Shown here piece after piece: positions 1 to 11,528 of a stretch of DNA of 64,000 nucleotides. Every line of letters begins with the position of its first letter. The first letter of the stretch is position 1. A program made the position numbers and the translations under genes. Below the pieces are notes generated by a model that was not told the origin of the DNA, made no database searches, and saw nothing but the letters and a program-made list of their open reading frames with translations. Source of the stretch: Acidaminobacter hydrogenoformans DSM 2784 (lineage in GTDB: Bacteria; Bacillota; Clostridia; Peptostreptococcales; Acidaminobacteraceae); contig NZ_FMWL01000001.1 in the NCBI RefSeq assembly GCF_900103005.1, positions 124,001 through 188,000 of the forward strand. The letters are read 5' to 3'.

Positions 1-715
1 GTGCCGGAATCGCAAACAGCAGCGGACTCATGACATATTGCTCAGAGAGGGCCCCCCGGAGCACCTCAGTGTCCACCGCAGCCGATACAGTCTGGGTCGT
101 GCTTCCGAGCCACGCGTAAAGCCCGGCACATACCAGCATCACTGGTATTGTGGTTTTAAGCGCAGCCCTGGCATACGTCTTGTACGGGAGCTTTGCCACC
201 CCAAGCTGCAGATTGACCAGCCCATTGACCGGCGAAAGCTTGTCCGCAATGTAGGATCCGGACAGGATCGCGCCCAGGATCAGCGGTGGCGCGAAGCCAA
301 AGCCGCTCCCAATTCCCATAAGGGCTATACCTATGGTACTCAGCGTCCCCAGGCCCGTTCCCATGATCATGGCGACGACCGCGGTAATCAAAAAAGCCGC
401 CATCAAAAAGGTCTCCTTGGCAAACCACTCGAGACCATAATAAATAATAGCCGGAATGACCCCTGAAGCGATCCAGATGGCAATGGAGGCCCCCATTAAA
501 AGGATGACGACATAAACTACCGTGCAGCCACGCACCGCAATAAGTGCCGAATCTATCATCACCCTTGGATCAAAGCCTTTTCGACCGAAGAAGAATAAAA
601 GCAGTAAGATGGCAGTCGCAAAGCCCCAAAAAAGTGAAATCTGGAGCAAGATTGCGCTTACAATGCAAAGCACCACCATCAGCAAGGTGATCAGGCTGTC
701 GCGAAATGTCAGCAT
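1..715 (-). CDS. NhaC-family Na+/H+ (or organic anion) antiporter, 3' end cut by window
   Basis: My reverse-strand translation from ATG at 715 gives 238 residues of a polytopic membrane protein that runs off the left edge. Hydrophobic helices alternate with short loops. Two stretches fit the NhaC family: a Gly-rich segment (MGTGLGTLSTIG) and SGSYIADKLSPVNGL, matching the family's G-(S/A)-Y-x-x-D-K-x-S-P signature. Members exchange Na+ for H+, or malate for lactate, across the cytoplasmic membrane; the substrate cannot be told here. It starts only six bases after the HAD phosphatase stop, so the two are probably co-transcribed. The C-terminal half is outside the window. Confidence 0.8.
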   Translation of the reverse strand, partial: MLTFRDSLITLLMVVLCIVSAILLQISLFWGFATAILLLLFFFGRKGFDPRVMIDSALIAVRGCTVVYVVILLMGASIAIWIASGVIPAIIYYGLEWFAKETFLMAAFLITAVVAMIMGTGLGTLSTIGIALMGIGSGFGFAPPLILGAILSGSYIADKLSPVNGLVNLQLGVAKLPYKTYARAALKTTIPVMLVCAGLYAWLGSTTQTVSAAVDTEVLRGALSEQYVMSPLLFAIPA

Positions 716-721
716 GGGAAC

Positions 722-1192
722 CTACTCTCTCAGGGTTGCGACAAGGCGCTTTGGATTTTCCAAAGTATCCAGCACATCCAGAATATCTATAAACAAGAGA
801 TCCGCGTCCATCAGCGCTCTCCGCGCGAGGCCTTCCGCGCCAATGACCGCGATCCCCAAAATGGCGCGCTTCAACATCAAACTGTCATTATTGCCATTGC
901 CTACCGCAATGGTACGATCCGTTCCAAGTTTTTGAAGAAACTCAAGCTTTTCCTCTGTACCATGTTCACTTTCCAGAATATGAACGTCAATGCGCATACC
1001 CTCAAAGGCTTTTTTCACCGTGCCATAGGTATCCGCAGTCAAAATATAGATTTTTACTGTATGAGAGAGCTTTTTCAATCGTTCAAGGACACCCTCAATC
1101 AATTCGCCATCTTTGGCCACCGTACCGTTATAATCAAATACCACATTTTTGATGACTAATTTCCCATAAGAAGGAATATCAACTTCCAGCAT
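722..1192 (-). CDS. HAD-superfamily phosphatase, soluble P-type-ATPase-like
   Basis: A 156-residue cytoplasmic HAD hydrolase. Motif I is DYNGT (about residues 20-24) with the nucleophilic Asp, motif II is in ILTADTYG, a Lys follows in EEKLEFL, and motif IV is GNGNND. It has no membrane segments or cap domain, which fits the small stand-alone proteins related to the P-domain of P-type ATPases. I chose ATG 1192 because AGGAGG lies just upstream; the frame stays open further upstream, but that part is not HAD-like. It precedes the NhaC-like gene by six bases. The substrate is unknown, and no metal-transport helices are attached. Confidence 0.8.
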   Translation of the reverse strand: MLEVDIPSYGKLVIKNVVFDYNGTVAKDGELIEGVLERLKKLSHTVKIYILTADTYGTVKKAFEGMRIDVHILESEHGTEEKLEFLQKLGTDRTIAVGNGNNDSLMLKRAILGIAVIGAEGLARRALMDADLLFIDILDVLDTLENPKRLVATLRE

Positions 1193-1265
1193 AGCTTGCC
1201 TCCTGTTTGTATGATTTGCGTAAAACGCCAAAAAAAAGGTATATATAAGTGAGGAGGTGATCCAA

Positions 1266-2087
1266 ATGTCAGACCTGTCCCCCGACACAAAATTTTCTGA
1301 AAGCAGAACTGAAGACGCGAGCGCAAAAAAATCCCAAAGCACCACAAAAGGTAAAGTCCTTGCTGTCGTCAGTTCCGCCAGAAGTCTGACAATGTCAGAC
1401 GGCACCTCCGTCTCCTGTGGCTATCATCTGTGTGAGCTTGCGGATCTGCATAGAGCCTTGACTGAAGCCGGCTATCAGGTTGTGTTCGCAACGCCGGACG
1501 GCGATACGCCTCTGGCAGACGAAGACGGCGCTTCAGCCCTGGAACCCGAACAGCGCAGAGCTTATGAGCTTTATATAGATAGTCTGACGGAGCTGCTGAT
1601 CCCACTGAAGCTCTCTGACATCACCGAGGAAATGCTGTTACACCTTCACGGTCTGCTTATACCGGGCGGAAAAGGCGCCTTGTCCGACCTTCCAAATCAT
1701 AAGGATATGAAGCGCATCCTTAAGCATATGAAAGCGCATATGAAGCCCATTGTCGCCATAGGTCACGGCACCGCCGGATTGATTCAGGAACCGGAGCCAG
1801 ATGAGGCTTGGCTGTTTTATGATTATGAAATGACCTGTTTCCCTAAAGCCCTCGAAGAACGTCTTGCCAAACGCCAGGCCACGGCGGCACCGGCTTTTGA
1901 CCTCGAGGGGGTTCTGGATGATTTGGGCGCGGAGCTGCGCTTTCACAGGCATTACAGCCGCGAATTCATAGTGGAGTTCAAAGAGCTTCTCACTGGACAA
2001 AACAGCGCCTCAGTGGCGAGCTTGGCCAAACTGGTCATCTGCCACCTGAACAGAAACCTCAAGACGCGCAAAGAGATGAACCTTTAA
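1266..2087 (+). CDS. DJ-1/PfpI (Hsp31-like) family protein lacking the catalytic Cys
   Basis: A 273-residue protein with a class I glutamine-amidotransferase-like fold of the Hsp31 branch. It has CGYHLCELADLH followed by GYQVVFATPDGDTP (about 51-82), then LIPGGKGALSDL (about 131-142), where Hsp31 proteins usually have PGGHG. The nucleophile elbow reads PIVAIGHGTAGL (161-172): Gly166 sits where the family has Cys (ICHG). Glyoxalase or deglycase activity is therefore doubtful, and a chaperone or binding role is more likely. The first 28 residues are polar and probably disordered. ATG 1266 follows AGGAGGTGA; a GTG nine bases earlier lies inside that site. It is divergent from the HAD gene and ends before a clear terminator. 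Confidence 0.75.
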   Translation: MSDLSPDTKFSESRTEDASAKKSQSTTKGKVLAVVSSARSLTMSDGTSVSCGYHLCELADLHRALTEAGYQVVFATPDGDTPLADEDGASALEPEQRRAYELYIDSLTELLIPLKLSDITEEMLLHLHGLLIPGGKGALSDLPNHKDMKRILKHMKAHMKPIVAIGHGTAGLIQEPEPDEAWLFYDYEMTCFPKALEERLAKRQATAAPAFDLEGVLDDLGAELRFHRHYSREFIVEFKELLTGQNSASVASLAKLVICHLNRNLKTRKEMNL

Positions 2088-2140
2088 TTATGCGAATGCT
2101 TTTTAACCTTATTCATTCATTGATTTACTCACAAGCATCA

Positions 2141-2177
2141 CCGTCAGGTGCAACAGCCTGGCGGTTTTTTCTTTTTC
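2141..2177 (+). terminator. Intrinsic terminator after the DJ-1-like gene
   Basis: An 8-bp stem (CCGTCAGG paired with CCTGGCGG, one G-U pair) with an 8-nt loop is followed by a long T-rich run. It lies 54 bases past the stop codon. Confidence 0.8.
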
Positions 2178-2243
2178 ACGAATTTTCAAATTTGGGCTCA
2201 AGGTCTGACGGGCCGAACCATTTCTTCTCTGATGATGATTCCC

Positions 2244-2702
2244 CTACAACCTGCTTCTCAAGAGCGCAGGATGCGTCAAGTCCCTGTCTTCGATCACCCA
2301 ATCGCCATTGACACATTCCCTCAAGGCTTCGAGTCGCTGCTTCCAGGCCTTCATAGCCAAGTCTTTCCAACTCGAGAAAACCTCAAACTCGAGGCTGCCT
2401 AATTCCTCTGCCACGACGCCAAAGCGGCCGGGATCCGGGTGGACCACAACATGTACTTCCGTGCAATATTGCGTCCTGGAGGCACATGGCATCAGATGGA
2501 AGACGACGCGGTCTTTGATTTCATTGCCTTCGTCATCAAGCGTCTTCCAAACAGCCTCTACCTTTTCTCGAGTCTCAACATCAATAATCTCAAGCTTTGT
2601 TTTTTCCCCTTTCAGCCACTTGACCAAGAAATCCTCATGGGTCAGCCAGCGCTCAGCTCTGTGAAGCTCGCAAAACAAACGCGTACGAGTGTGTATGAAC
2701 AT
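2244..2702 (-). CDS. SRPBCC/AHSA1-like small protein
   Basis: A 152-residue soluble protein. The N-terminal segment ERWLTHEDFLVKWLKG resembles the helix region of SRPBCC (START-like, Aha1-type) proteins (typically WxxLTxPExLxxWW). It is followed by alternating beta-strand-like segments and a C-terminal helix, as in that fold. The family binds hydrophobic ligands or client proteins; no ligand can be assigned. ATG 2702 has GGAGG about ten bases upstream. It is divergently transcribed from the HAD phosphatase at 2814, so the shared 111-bp gap should hold both promoters. The assignment is by pattern only and is moderate. Confidence 0.55.
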   Translation of the reverse strand: MFIHTRTRLFCELHRAERWLTHEDFLVKWLKGEKTKLEIIDVETREKVEAVWKTLDDEGNEIKDRVVFHLMPCASRTQYCTEVHVVVHPDPGRFGVVAEELGSLEFEVFSSWKDLAMKAWKQRLEALRECVNGDWVIEDRDLTHPALLRSRL

Positions 2703-2813
2703 GGCTCATTATCCCTCCAGTTCCATTTTCCCTTTCTTTAGTGTAACATAGAAGCACGAGAACGTTCATCAAAATCTGTGAAGAATGCTGAACAAATGAA
2801 GGGAGCACCCGCC

Positions 2814-3476
2814 ATGTCCTACTGCAATCTGATCTTTGATCTGGACGGTACACTGATCGAGCCAAAAACCGGCATCACCCGCGCGATTGCTTACGCGCTT
2901 AAATACTATGATATTGAAATCCCAGAGTCAGAGTACGACACTTTGACGCCATTTATTGGACCACCGCTCACAGAATCCTTTTCCCGGTACTATGGCTTTG
3001 ATGACGCCAAGGCTCGGGAAGCCGTCGAAAAATACCGCGAGTATTACTCGGTCACCGGCCTTTTTGAGTGCAACTTATACCCCGGCATCACAGAGCTCCT
3101 TGCAGAGCTGAGCGCTTCCGGAGCACACATTTACCTTGCGACTTCAAAGCCCCAGACCTTTGCAGAGACAATTCTGAAGCACCTTGGGCTGGCGCGTTTC
3201 TTTAAGCTTATAGCCGGCAGCACCTTCGACCACACCCGGGATCAGAAGTCTCAGGTCATCCACTGGCTGCTGAGCCAGGAGCAACTGACGCCAGCGTCGT
3301 GCCTTATGATTGGCGACCGGCACTACGACGTTGAAGGCGCAAGGGTTTGCGGCATTGAAACCATTGCCGTAGGCTATGGCTACGGCTCTGAAGAGGAATT
3401 TGACCAATGTACGCCGGCCTACCGGGCCAAGACCGTCGAAGCGCTGGCAGAACTGCTCCGCCAGTTGGTCGGCTAA
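2814..3476 (+). CDS. HAD-IA hydrolase, phosphoglycolate-phosphatase type
   Basis: A 220-residue HAD phosphatase with an alpha-helical cap. Motif I FDLDGTL starts near residue 7, motif II is YLATSKPQ, a conserved Lys follows in DQKSQ, and motif IV is MIGDRHYDVEGA. The layout fits the Gph/PpaX group, which dephosphorylates phosphoglycolate, pyrophosphate or sugar phosphates; the substrate is not decidable. ATG 2814 is chosen because GGGAG lies 13 bases upstream and the residues before it are not conserved-looking. It ends 26 bases before a strong bidirectional terminator shared with the convergent PFOR gene. Confidence 0.82.
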   Translation: MSYCNLIFDLDGTLIEPKTGITRAIAYALKYYDIEIPESEYDTLTPFIGPPLTESFSRYYGFDDAKAREAVEKYREYYSVTGLFECNLYPGITELLAELSASGAHIYLATSKPQTFAETILKHLGLARFFKLIAGSTFDHTRDQKSQVIHWLLSQEQLTPASCLMIGDRHYDVEGARVCGIETIAVGYGYGSEEEFDQCTPAYRAKTVEALAELLRQLVG

Positions 3477-3502
3477 ATAAGAACATCCCTTCCACGCCAT
3501 CT

Positions 3503-3543
3503 AAAAACCCCATCCCCGAGAAAACTCGGAGATGGGGTTTTAT
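3503..3543. terminator. Bidirectional terminator between HAD and PFOR genes
   Basis: Long inverted repeat: AAAACCCCATC and CCGAG pair with CTCGG and GATGGGGTTTT around a four-A loop. A and T runs on both sides let it work for both convergent genes. Confidence 0.85.
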
Positions 3544-3569
3544 CATTGCATTTTCAATGGAATCAGAGA

Positions 3570-7127
<3,558 letters not shown>

Positions 7128-7161
7128 CTAATATTTGAATTGAATTGGTTTTCATAAACCC

Positions 7162-7190
7162 AGTATAGTATACAATATACACTATGTCAA
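7162..7190 (-). promoter_or_regulatory. Strong sigma-A promoter of PFOR with operator in the spacer
   Basis: On the minus strand TTGACA (7190-7185) is followed by a 17-bp spacer and TATACT (7167-7162), a near-consensus promoter. The spacer contains the 13-bp palindrome GTATATTGTATAC (7180-7168), so a bound repressor would cover the promoter. Confidence 0.85.
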
Positions 7191-7202
7191 CGCCCATTGT
7201 TA

Positions 7203-7216
7203 AATTGTATACAATT
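7203..7216. promoter_or_regulatory. Perfect 14-bp operator-like palindrome upstream of PFOR
   Basis: AATTGTATACAATT is a perfect palindrome just upstream of the -35 box. It shares the GTATAC core with the two flanking sites and resembles operators of GntR/FadR-type regulators (family resemblance only). Confidence 0.6.
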
Positions 7217-7295
7217 ATTCAAGCTCGCTCAGCCCTGTAATTTCAACACTTACAAAATTTCAAGCCTATAATCGTAAATATTTTTATAGATTTTT

Positions 7296-7308
7296 GTATA
7301 CAGTATAC
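7296..7308. promoter_or_regulatory. Third GTATA-N3-TATAC operator-like site
   Basis: GTATACAGTATAC differs at one base from the site in the promoter spacer (GTATACAATATAC on the plus strand). Its position 128 bp further upstream would allow looping between bound dimers. Confidence 0.55.
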
Positions 7309-7333
7309 ACCTGTTTAATGTGACCGTTATTTC

Positions 7334-8536
7334 TTAAACACTTTCGCAGCGACGCCTCAAATAAGTTTCCCCAAGCCCAAAAGTTTTCTCAAAGGCATCC
7401 ACGGCTTGCCACTTCGACATTTCAACTTGAGGCGCCTCACCAGGCACCTCCGCACGTCGCCTGGTCGCCCTGAGCAACAGATTTTTAGGCGTATGTGTCA
7501 TATCGATAAATTCGAGGACCTGCACCTCATACCCAAAAGCTTCCATCACCAGCGCCCGGTAAGCATCTGTCACGATCCCCGTCATGCGTTCCCGAAGGAT
7601 TCCATACTTTAATACAGGCTCAAGCGTGTCGTTCTCAAGCCGGTCGTGAAGCTCATGCTGACAGCACGGGACACTGAGGAGCGCCGCCACCTTCCAGCCA
7701 ATGCTTTTCACAATAGCTTCATCCGTGGCCGTGTCACAAGCGTGAAGCGTCACCACCAGATCGACCTCGCCGCCCTCTTCATGGTTGCGGATATCACCGA
7801 CCTCAAACCGCAGCCCCTCATACCCCAGAGCCACCGCTGTCTCGTTGCAGAATTTAACCACGTCCGCCTTAAGATCCAGCCCAATTATGGAGACCTCCAT
7901 GCCAAGCTTTCTGGTAAAGAAGTCATACATGGCAAAGGTCAGATAAGCCTTGCCGCATCCAAAATCCACAATCCGAAGAGGTCTGTCCTTCTTTGGCAGC
8001 ACCTTCACAACATCCTCCACATACTCGAGGAACCGGTTGATTTGCCGGAACTTGTCATACCTGCTTTTGACGACCTTGCCCGCCTCGGTCTGAACGCCAA
8101 GCTGCACGAGATAGTCCACAGGAACCCCGTCCTCAAGGATATAATGCTTTTGCCGATTGTGACTTAAATCCACCACCCTCTCCTCAACCTGCGCTTTCAG
8201 AGACTTCACCACAACGCGGCAATCCTCGCTTGAATTGGCAAAGATCTTGACATCTGCCTTTGTCGTCTTAAGGTCGAGCTGCTTGAACTTTTCCGCCATC
8301 AGCCCGGCGATCTCTTCCAGCGCCTCTGCCTGGTCCAGATTTTTGTGCCGCACCTTGTCCTTTTCATGATATTCAAGTTGGAAGCGTATTCCGGCCTTGA
8401 TCTTGACCGGCTTGACCACGACTTTGACAAGCTCTGAACTGGTTTTTTTCCCACTCAGCGTACCTTTTACCAGCACCTCCTCACGAATCCATTCTTCAAG
8501 AGCCGTATACAATTTGCCCAATGTGTGCCACCCCAC
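7334..8536 (-). CDS. SAM-dependent methyltransferase, Methyltransf_32-like
   Basis: A 400-residue protein. The N-terminal half (to about 185) is basic and not recognised. The C-terminal half is a class I methyltransferase: motif I is IVDFGCGKAYLTF, the acidic strand is IIGLDLK, then VVTLHACDTATDEAI and LSVPCCQHEL. The VPCCQHEL block and the length fit the group with a Methyltransf_32 domain, related to eukaryotic METTL25/GSTCD proteins. The target is unknown; RNA or a thiol compound is possible. The start appears to be GTG 8536 with a weak GGGGA upstream. The gene is monocistronic and its 3' end abuts the PFOR regulatory region. Confidence 0.75.
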   Translation of the reverse strand: MGWHTLGKLYTALEEWIREEVLVKGTLSGKKTSSELVKVVVKPVKIKAGIRFQLEYHEKDKVRHKNLDQAEALEEIAGLMAEKFKQLDLKTTKADVKIFANSSEDCRVVVKSLKAQVEERVVDLSHNRQKHYILEDGVPVDYLVQLGVQTEAGKVVKSRYDKFRQINRFLEYVEDVVKVLPKKDRPLRIVDFGCGKAYLTFAMYDFFTRKLGMEVSIIGLDLKADVVKFCNETAVALGYEGLRFEVGDIRNHEEGGEVDLVVTLHACDTATDEAIVKSIGWKVAALLSVPCCQHELHDRLENDTLEPVLKYGILRERMTGIVTDAYRALVMEAFGYEVQVLEFIDMTHTPKNLLLRATRRRAEVPGEAPQVEMSKWQAVDAFEKTFGLGETYLRRRCESV

Positions 8537-8651
8537 TTCATTCTATCCCCAAACAGCCGCTTCCTCAGAAATAGCGGAAGCGCGATTTATTCAAAAGAAA
8601 AAACTCACCACAATTATATCACAATCCCAACATCAGAATGTTTTAATCGTT

Positions 8652-8679
8652 TTGACCAGGGATATAAATAGGCTATACA
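8652..8679 (+). promoter_or_regulatory. Candidate promoter of the nqr operon
   Basis: TTGACC, a 16-bp spacer and TATACA precede nqrB. The predicted transcript start falls almost at the ribosome binding site (8688-8694), so the leader would be very short. The true start site may therefore lie elsewhere. Confidence 0.45.
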
Positions 8680-8701
8680 GCATCATGAGGGGGGTTCGTC
8701 T

Positions 8702-9682
8702 TTGTCTGAGATTCTTGGAATGAAATTTATGAAACAGGCACTGATGCGTAAAGTCTTATACGCATTGGCACCGATCATTTTGGCATCGGTTTATTTTTTT
8801 GGATGGCGCTCAATTCTCCTGATTGCCGTCAGCGTCCTCTTTGGTGTCCTGGCGGAGTGGGCTTTTAAGCGAAGGTCCAAAAAACCTGTCACGGAGGCGG
8901 TCTTTGTCACCGCCGTTCTCTATTCGCTCACATTGCCGCCTGCGACGCCGTTCTGGGTCGCCGCGGTAGGCATTATCTTTGGCGTTGTCTTTGGAAAAGA
9001 GGCCTTTGGCGGCTTCGGCCGGAACGTATTCAACCCTGCGCTTGTCGGCAGAGCCTTCGTCTATGTCTCGTTCCCTAAGTTTCTGACCACCGAGTGGAAT
9101 GTGCCCGCTTCCGGTTTTCCGGGTGGCTTTGGTACCTATCTGACACCTCAGGTAGACGCTCTGAGCACGGCGACGCCGCTGATCACCTACAGATCTTCAG
9201 GCCTGATGGCCGAGTACTTGGACATTGCCTTTGGCCGTGTCAGCGGTTCTTTGGGTGAAACCAGCGCCATCCTCATCATTTTGGCAGGCATTTATCTCAT
9301 TTATACCAAAACGGCGTCCAAAGAAACCATGGGCGGCGTACTTTTGGGTTATTTGGCCATGAGCACGATCTTCTTCGCCACCGGCGTCTCTCAAGTGCCA
9401 AATCCGCTCTTTGGATTATTCTCAGGCGGCTTGCTGTTCGGAACCGTGTTTATGGCAACGGACCCTATCTCCAGTCCAAAGTCCAACGAGGCAAAATGGA
9501 TCTACGGCATTCTGATTGGCGTGGTGACAGTCGTCATTCGAGGCTTTGCACTCTTTGCCGGCGGCATTATGTTTGCCATCCTCATAGGCAACACTTTCGC
9601 CCCAATTCTGGACGAGCTCGTAAAATACTTCAAAAGCCAAAAAACCGCCAAAGCTCAGAACGGGGGCGAGAAAATTGGCTAA
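8702..9682 (+). CDS. nqrB: Na+-NQR subunit B (RnfD/NqrB family)
   Basis: A 326-residue membrane protein with about ten hydrophobic segments. The NqrB/RnfD family carries covalent FMN on a Thr and forms the ion-conducting core. Conserved parts are FGKEAFGGFGRNVFNPALVGRAF and a flavinylation-type STATPL with Thr158. Its length is closer to RnfD than to NqrB of Vibrio (about 410). The neighbours (NqrC, D, E, F types) argue for an NQR assignment. The start is TTG 8702, seven bases after AGGGGGG; an ATG six codons later is too far. It is the first gene of a tight five-gene operon, and no nqrA or rnfC lies before it. Confidence 0.85.
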   Translation: MSEILGMKFMKQALMRKVLYALAPIILASVYFFGWRSILLIAVSVLFGVLAEWAFKRRSKKPVTEAVFVTAVLYSLTLPPATPFWVAAVGIIFGVVFGKEAFGGFGRNVFNPALVGRAFVYVSFPKFLTTEWNVPASGFPGGFGTYLTPQVDALSTATPLITYRSSGLMAEYLDIAFGRVSGSLGETSAILIILAGIYLIYTKTASKETMGGVLLGYLAMSTIFFATGVSQVPNPLFGLFSGGLLFGTVFMATDPISSPKSNEAKWIYGILIGVVTVVIRGFALFAGGIMFAILIGNTFAPILDELVKYFKSQKTAKAQNGGEKIG

Positions 9683-10295
9683 AAAGAAGAAGAACACAAA
9701 ACAGATTCTCTACCCAACCCTGGCCATGATCGCGCTGACCGCTGTCCTGACACTGGCCCTGGCCCTGATGAACAGCGCCACCAAGGAGCGCATTGCAGAC
9801 CTTGAGGATCTGAAGGTTCAGCGGACCATCCTCTATGTCCTGAATATTGACGTGGATCAGAATGATGATGACGCTGTCGTCAGCACCTATGAAAGCATGA
9901 TCTCGCCCGGAACACTCGGAGAGCTGCAGTATTTCGAAGCCCGTGAGGGCGGCAATTTAATTGGCTATGCGTTTCCAATGAACGGCGCGGCCCTATGGGG
10001 CAGCGTCAGGGGCTATATTGCCGTTTCGCCGGAGTTTGACAGAATTTTAGGCGTGGACTTTGTCTCCCACTCTGAAACGCCGGGGCTTGGCGGCCGCATT
10101 GACGAGAACTGGTACAAAGAACAGTTCAGAGATATGCCTATTCCAGAGGAAAGCGGCCCGGTCGTCATCTACAAGCCTGCGGACGGCGGCAATGCAGACG
10201 CCATCTCCGGGGCAACCTTGACTTCCGACGCCATACGCAAGCTTATAGACAGCAGCATTGAACGCATTCTCCAGGCAGAAAGGAGCGGTGCATAA
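9675..10295 (+). CDS. nqrC: Na+-NQR subunit C
   Basis: A 206-residue protein with one N-terminal membrane anchor (about 12-34) and an extracytoplasmic FMN-binding domain. Family marks are GAALWGSVRGYIA, SETPGLGGRI and SGATLTS with the FMN-accepting Thr181, which an ApbE-type transferase loads. No apbE is in the window. NqrC passes electrons between the flavin of NqrB and the other membrane redox centres. It overlaps nqrB by eight bases and starts at TTG, so translation is probably coupled. The LWGS...GYIA block fits NqrC better than RnfG, though the two are homologous. Confidence 0.88.
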   Translation: MAKKKKNTKQILYPTLAMIALTAVLTLALALMNSATKERIADLEDLKVQRTILYVLNIDVDQNDDDAVVSTYESMISPGTLGELQYFEAREGGNLIGYAFPMNGAALWGSVRGYIAVSPEFDRILGVDFVSHSETPGLGGRIDENWYKEQFRDMPIPEESGPVVIYKPADGGNADAISGATLTSDAIRKLIDSSIERILQAERSGA

Positions 10296-10296
10296 C

Positions 10297-10923
10297 ATGG
10301 CTTCCAAAGTTAAAAAACTCGCGTTTGTTGGAATGTGGAAGGACAACCCTGTCTTTAGACAAATCCTGGGCATCTGCTCCGCCCTGGCAGTCACCAACCT
10401 TATGATGAACAGTCTGATCATGGGACTTGGCCTTATGTTCGTCACAGCCTTCTCCTCCCTGACGGTCTCATTGATTCGCCAGTTTACACCGAAGCATATC
10501 CGCATGATGGTTCAGACCTTTATCATTGCGGTCTACGTGATCATAGTCGACATCTTCCTGAAGGCTTACCAGCCTGAAATCAGCACAGCCCTGGGACCAT
10601 ATGTCGGCCTGATCATCACGAACTGCATCATCATGGGCCGCTGTGAAGCCTATGCCCAGAACAACCCTCCGCACCTTTCCTTCCTGGATGGCCTGTTTAT
10701 GGGCGCCGGCTACGCTATTGTCCTCCTTGTGATCGCATTTTTCCGGGAGCTCCTGGGCTTCGGTTCACTGTTCGGCATTGAAGTTTTAGGCAGCTGGTGG
10801 GTGGACTGGACCCTCATGATCATGCCGCCAGGGGCGTTCTTCATGCTCGGCATTCTGATCTGGGTCACCAAGAATATGTTCCCGGATACGAATAAAGATG
10901 CGAAGGGAGGCGCTAAGGCATGA
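10297..10923 (+). CDS. nqrD: Na+-NQR subunit D
   Basis: A 208-residue integral membrane protein with six predicted helices. GICSALAVTN, FVTAFSSLTVSLIR and LIITNCIIMGRCEAYA match NqrD rather than RnfE wording, and FFRELLGFGSLFG follows. With NqrE it forms the intramembrane [2Fe-2S] centre; one Cys lies in each half of the pseudo-repeat (GICSA, TNCII), as required. ATG 10297 has AAGGAG upstream and lies directly after the nqrC stop. Its last codons overlap the nqrE start (ATGA). Confidence 0.92.
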   Translation: MASKVKKLAFVGMWKDNPVFRQILGICSALAVTNLMMNSLIMGLGLMFVTAFSSLTVSLIRQFTPKHIRMMVQTFIIAVYVIIVDIFLKAYQPEISTALGPYVGLIITNCIIMGRCEAYAQNNPPHLSFLDGLFMGAGYAIVLLVIAFFRELLGFGSLFGIEVLGSWWVDWTLMIMPPGAFFMLGILIWVTKNMFPDTNKDAKGGAKA

Positions 10924-11510
10924 GTGAAATCAATCCTGTTGTCATCTTTTTTGCCGCCATCTTTACGAACAATATGATCCTGTCGAACTTCCTCGGCATG
11001 TGCTCCTTCATAGCGGTTTCAAGCGAAATCAAAACCTCCCTCAGCCTCGGTCAGGCCGTTACTTTTGTACTGACTTTCACCACATTGCTGAACTGGATGG
11101 TTTATCACTGGCTCCTCGTGCCGCTTGGCCTTGAGTACCTGAGGTTTATCATCTTCATTATAGTCATTGCGGCTTTTGTTCAATTGGTCGAAATGATCAT
11201 TGACCGCTATTTTCAGTCCCTGTACTACGCCCTCGGAATCTTTCTGCCGCTAATTACCGTCAACTGCGCAATCCTCGGCGTCTCCCTCTTCATGGTGATC
11301 CGGGACTATACGCTGCTGCAGTCCATGGCCTTTGGCGTAGGCTCAGGTCTCGGCTGGACGCTGGCCATTGTCACACTGGCGGGCATCAAGCAGAAAATCA
11401 AAAACAATCCGTTGCCTAAAGGGCTTGAAGGTGCCGGGATCACACTGATCATTACCGGAATCATGGCTTTGGCCTTTATAGGATTTTCCGGCATTGTCCA
11501 AATTCAATAG
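10920..11510 (+). CDS. nqrE: Na+-NQR subunit E
   Basis: A 196-residue membrane protein with six helices, inverted in topology relative to NqrD. The segments FLGMCSFIAVS, YYALGIFLPLITVNCAI and GSGLGWTLAIVTLAGI are strongly NqrE-like; RnfA proteins differ here. Cys residues in FLGMC and VNCAI would ligate the shared [2Fe-2S] cluster with NqrD. It overlaps nqrD by four bases, and nqrF follows after an 18-base gap that holds GAAGGGAGG. Confidence 0.93.
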   Translation: MSEINPVVIFFAAIFTNNMILSNFLGMCSFIAVSSEIKTSLSLGQAVTFVLTFTTLLNWMVYHWLLVPLGLEYLRFIIFIIVIAAFVQLVEMIIDRYFQSLYYALGIFLPLITVNCAILGVSLFMVIRDYTLLQSMAFGVGSGLGWTLAIVTLAGIKQKIKNNPLPKGLEGAGITLIITGIMALAFIGFSGIVQIQ

Positions 11511-11528
11511 AAGGGAGGCGCTTCGACT

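Noticed and set aside
722-1405. Longer HAD protein starting at 1405
   Set aside because: The extra 71 residues overlap the divergent DJ-1-like gene and carry no HAD features; AGGAGG precedes the ATG at 1192.
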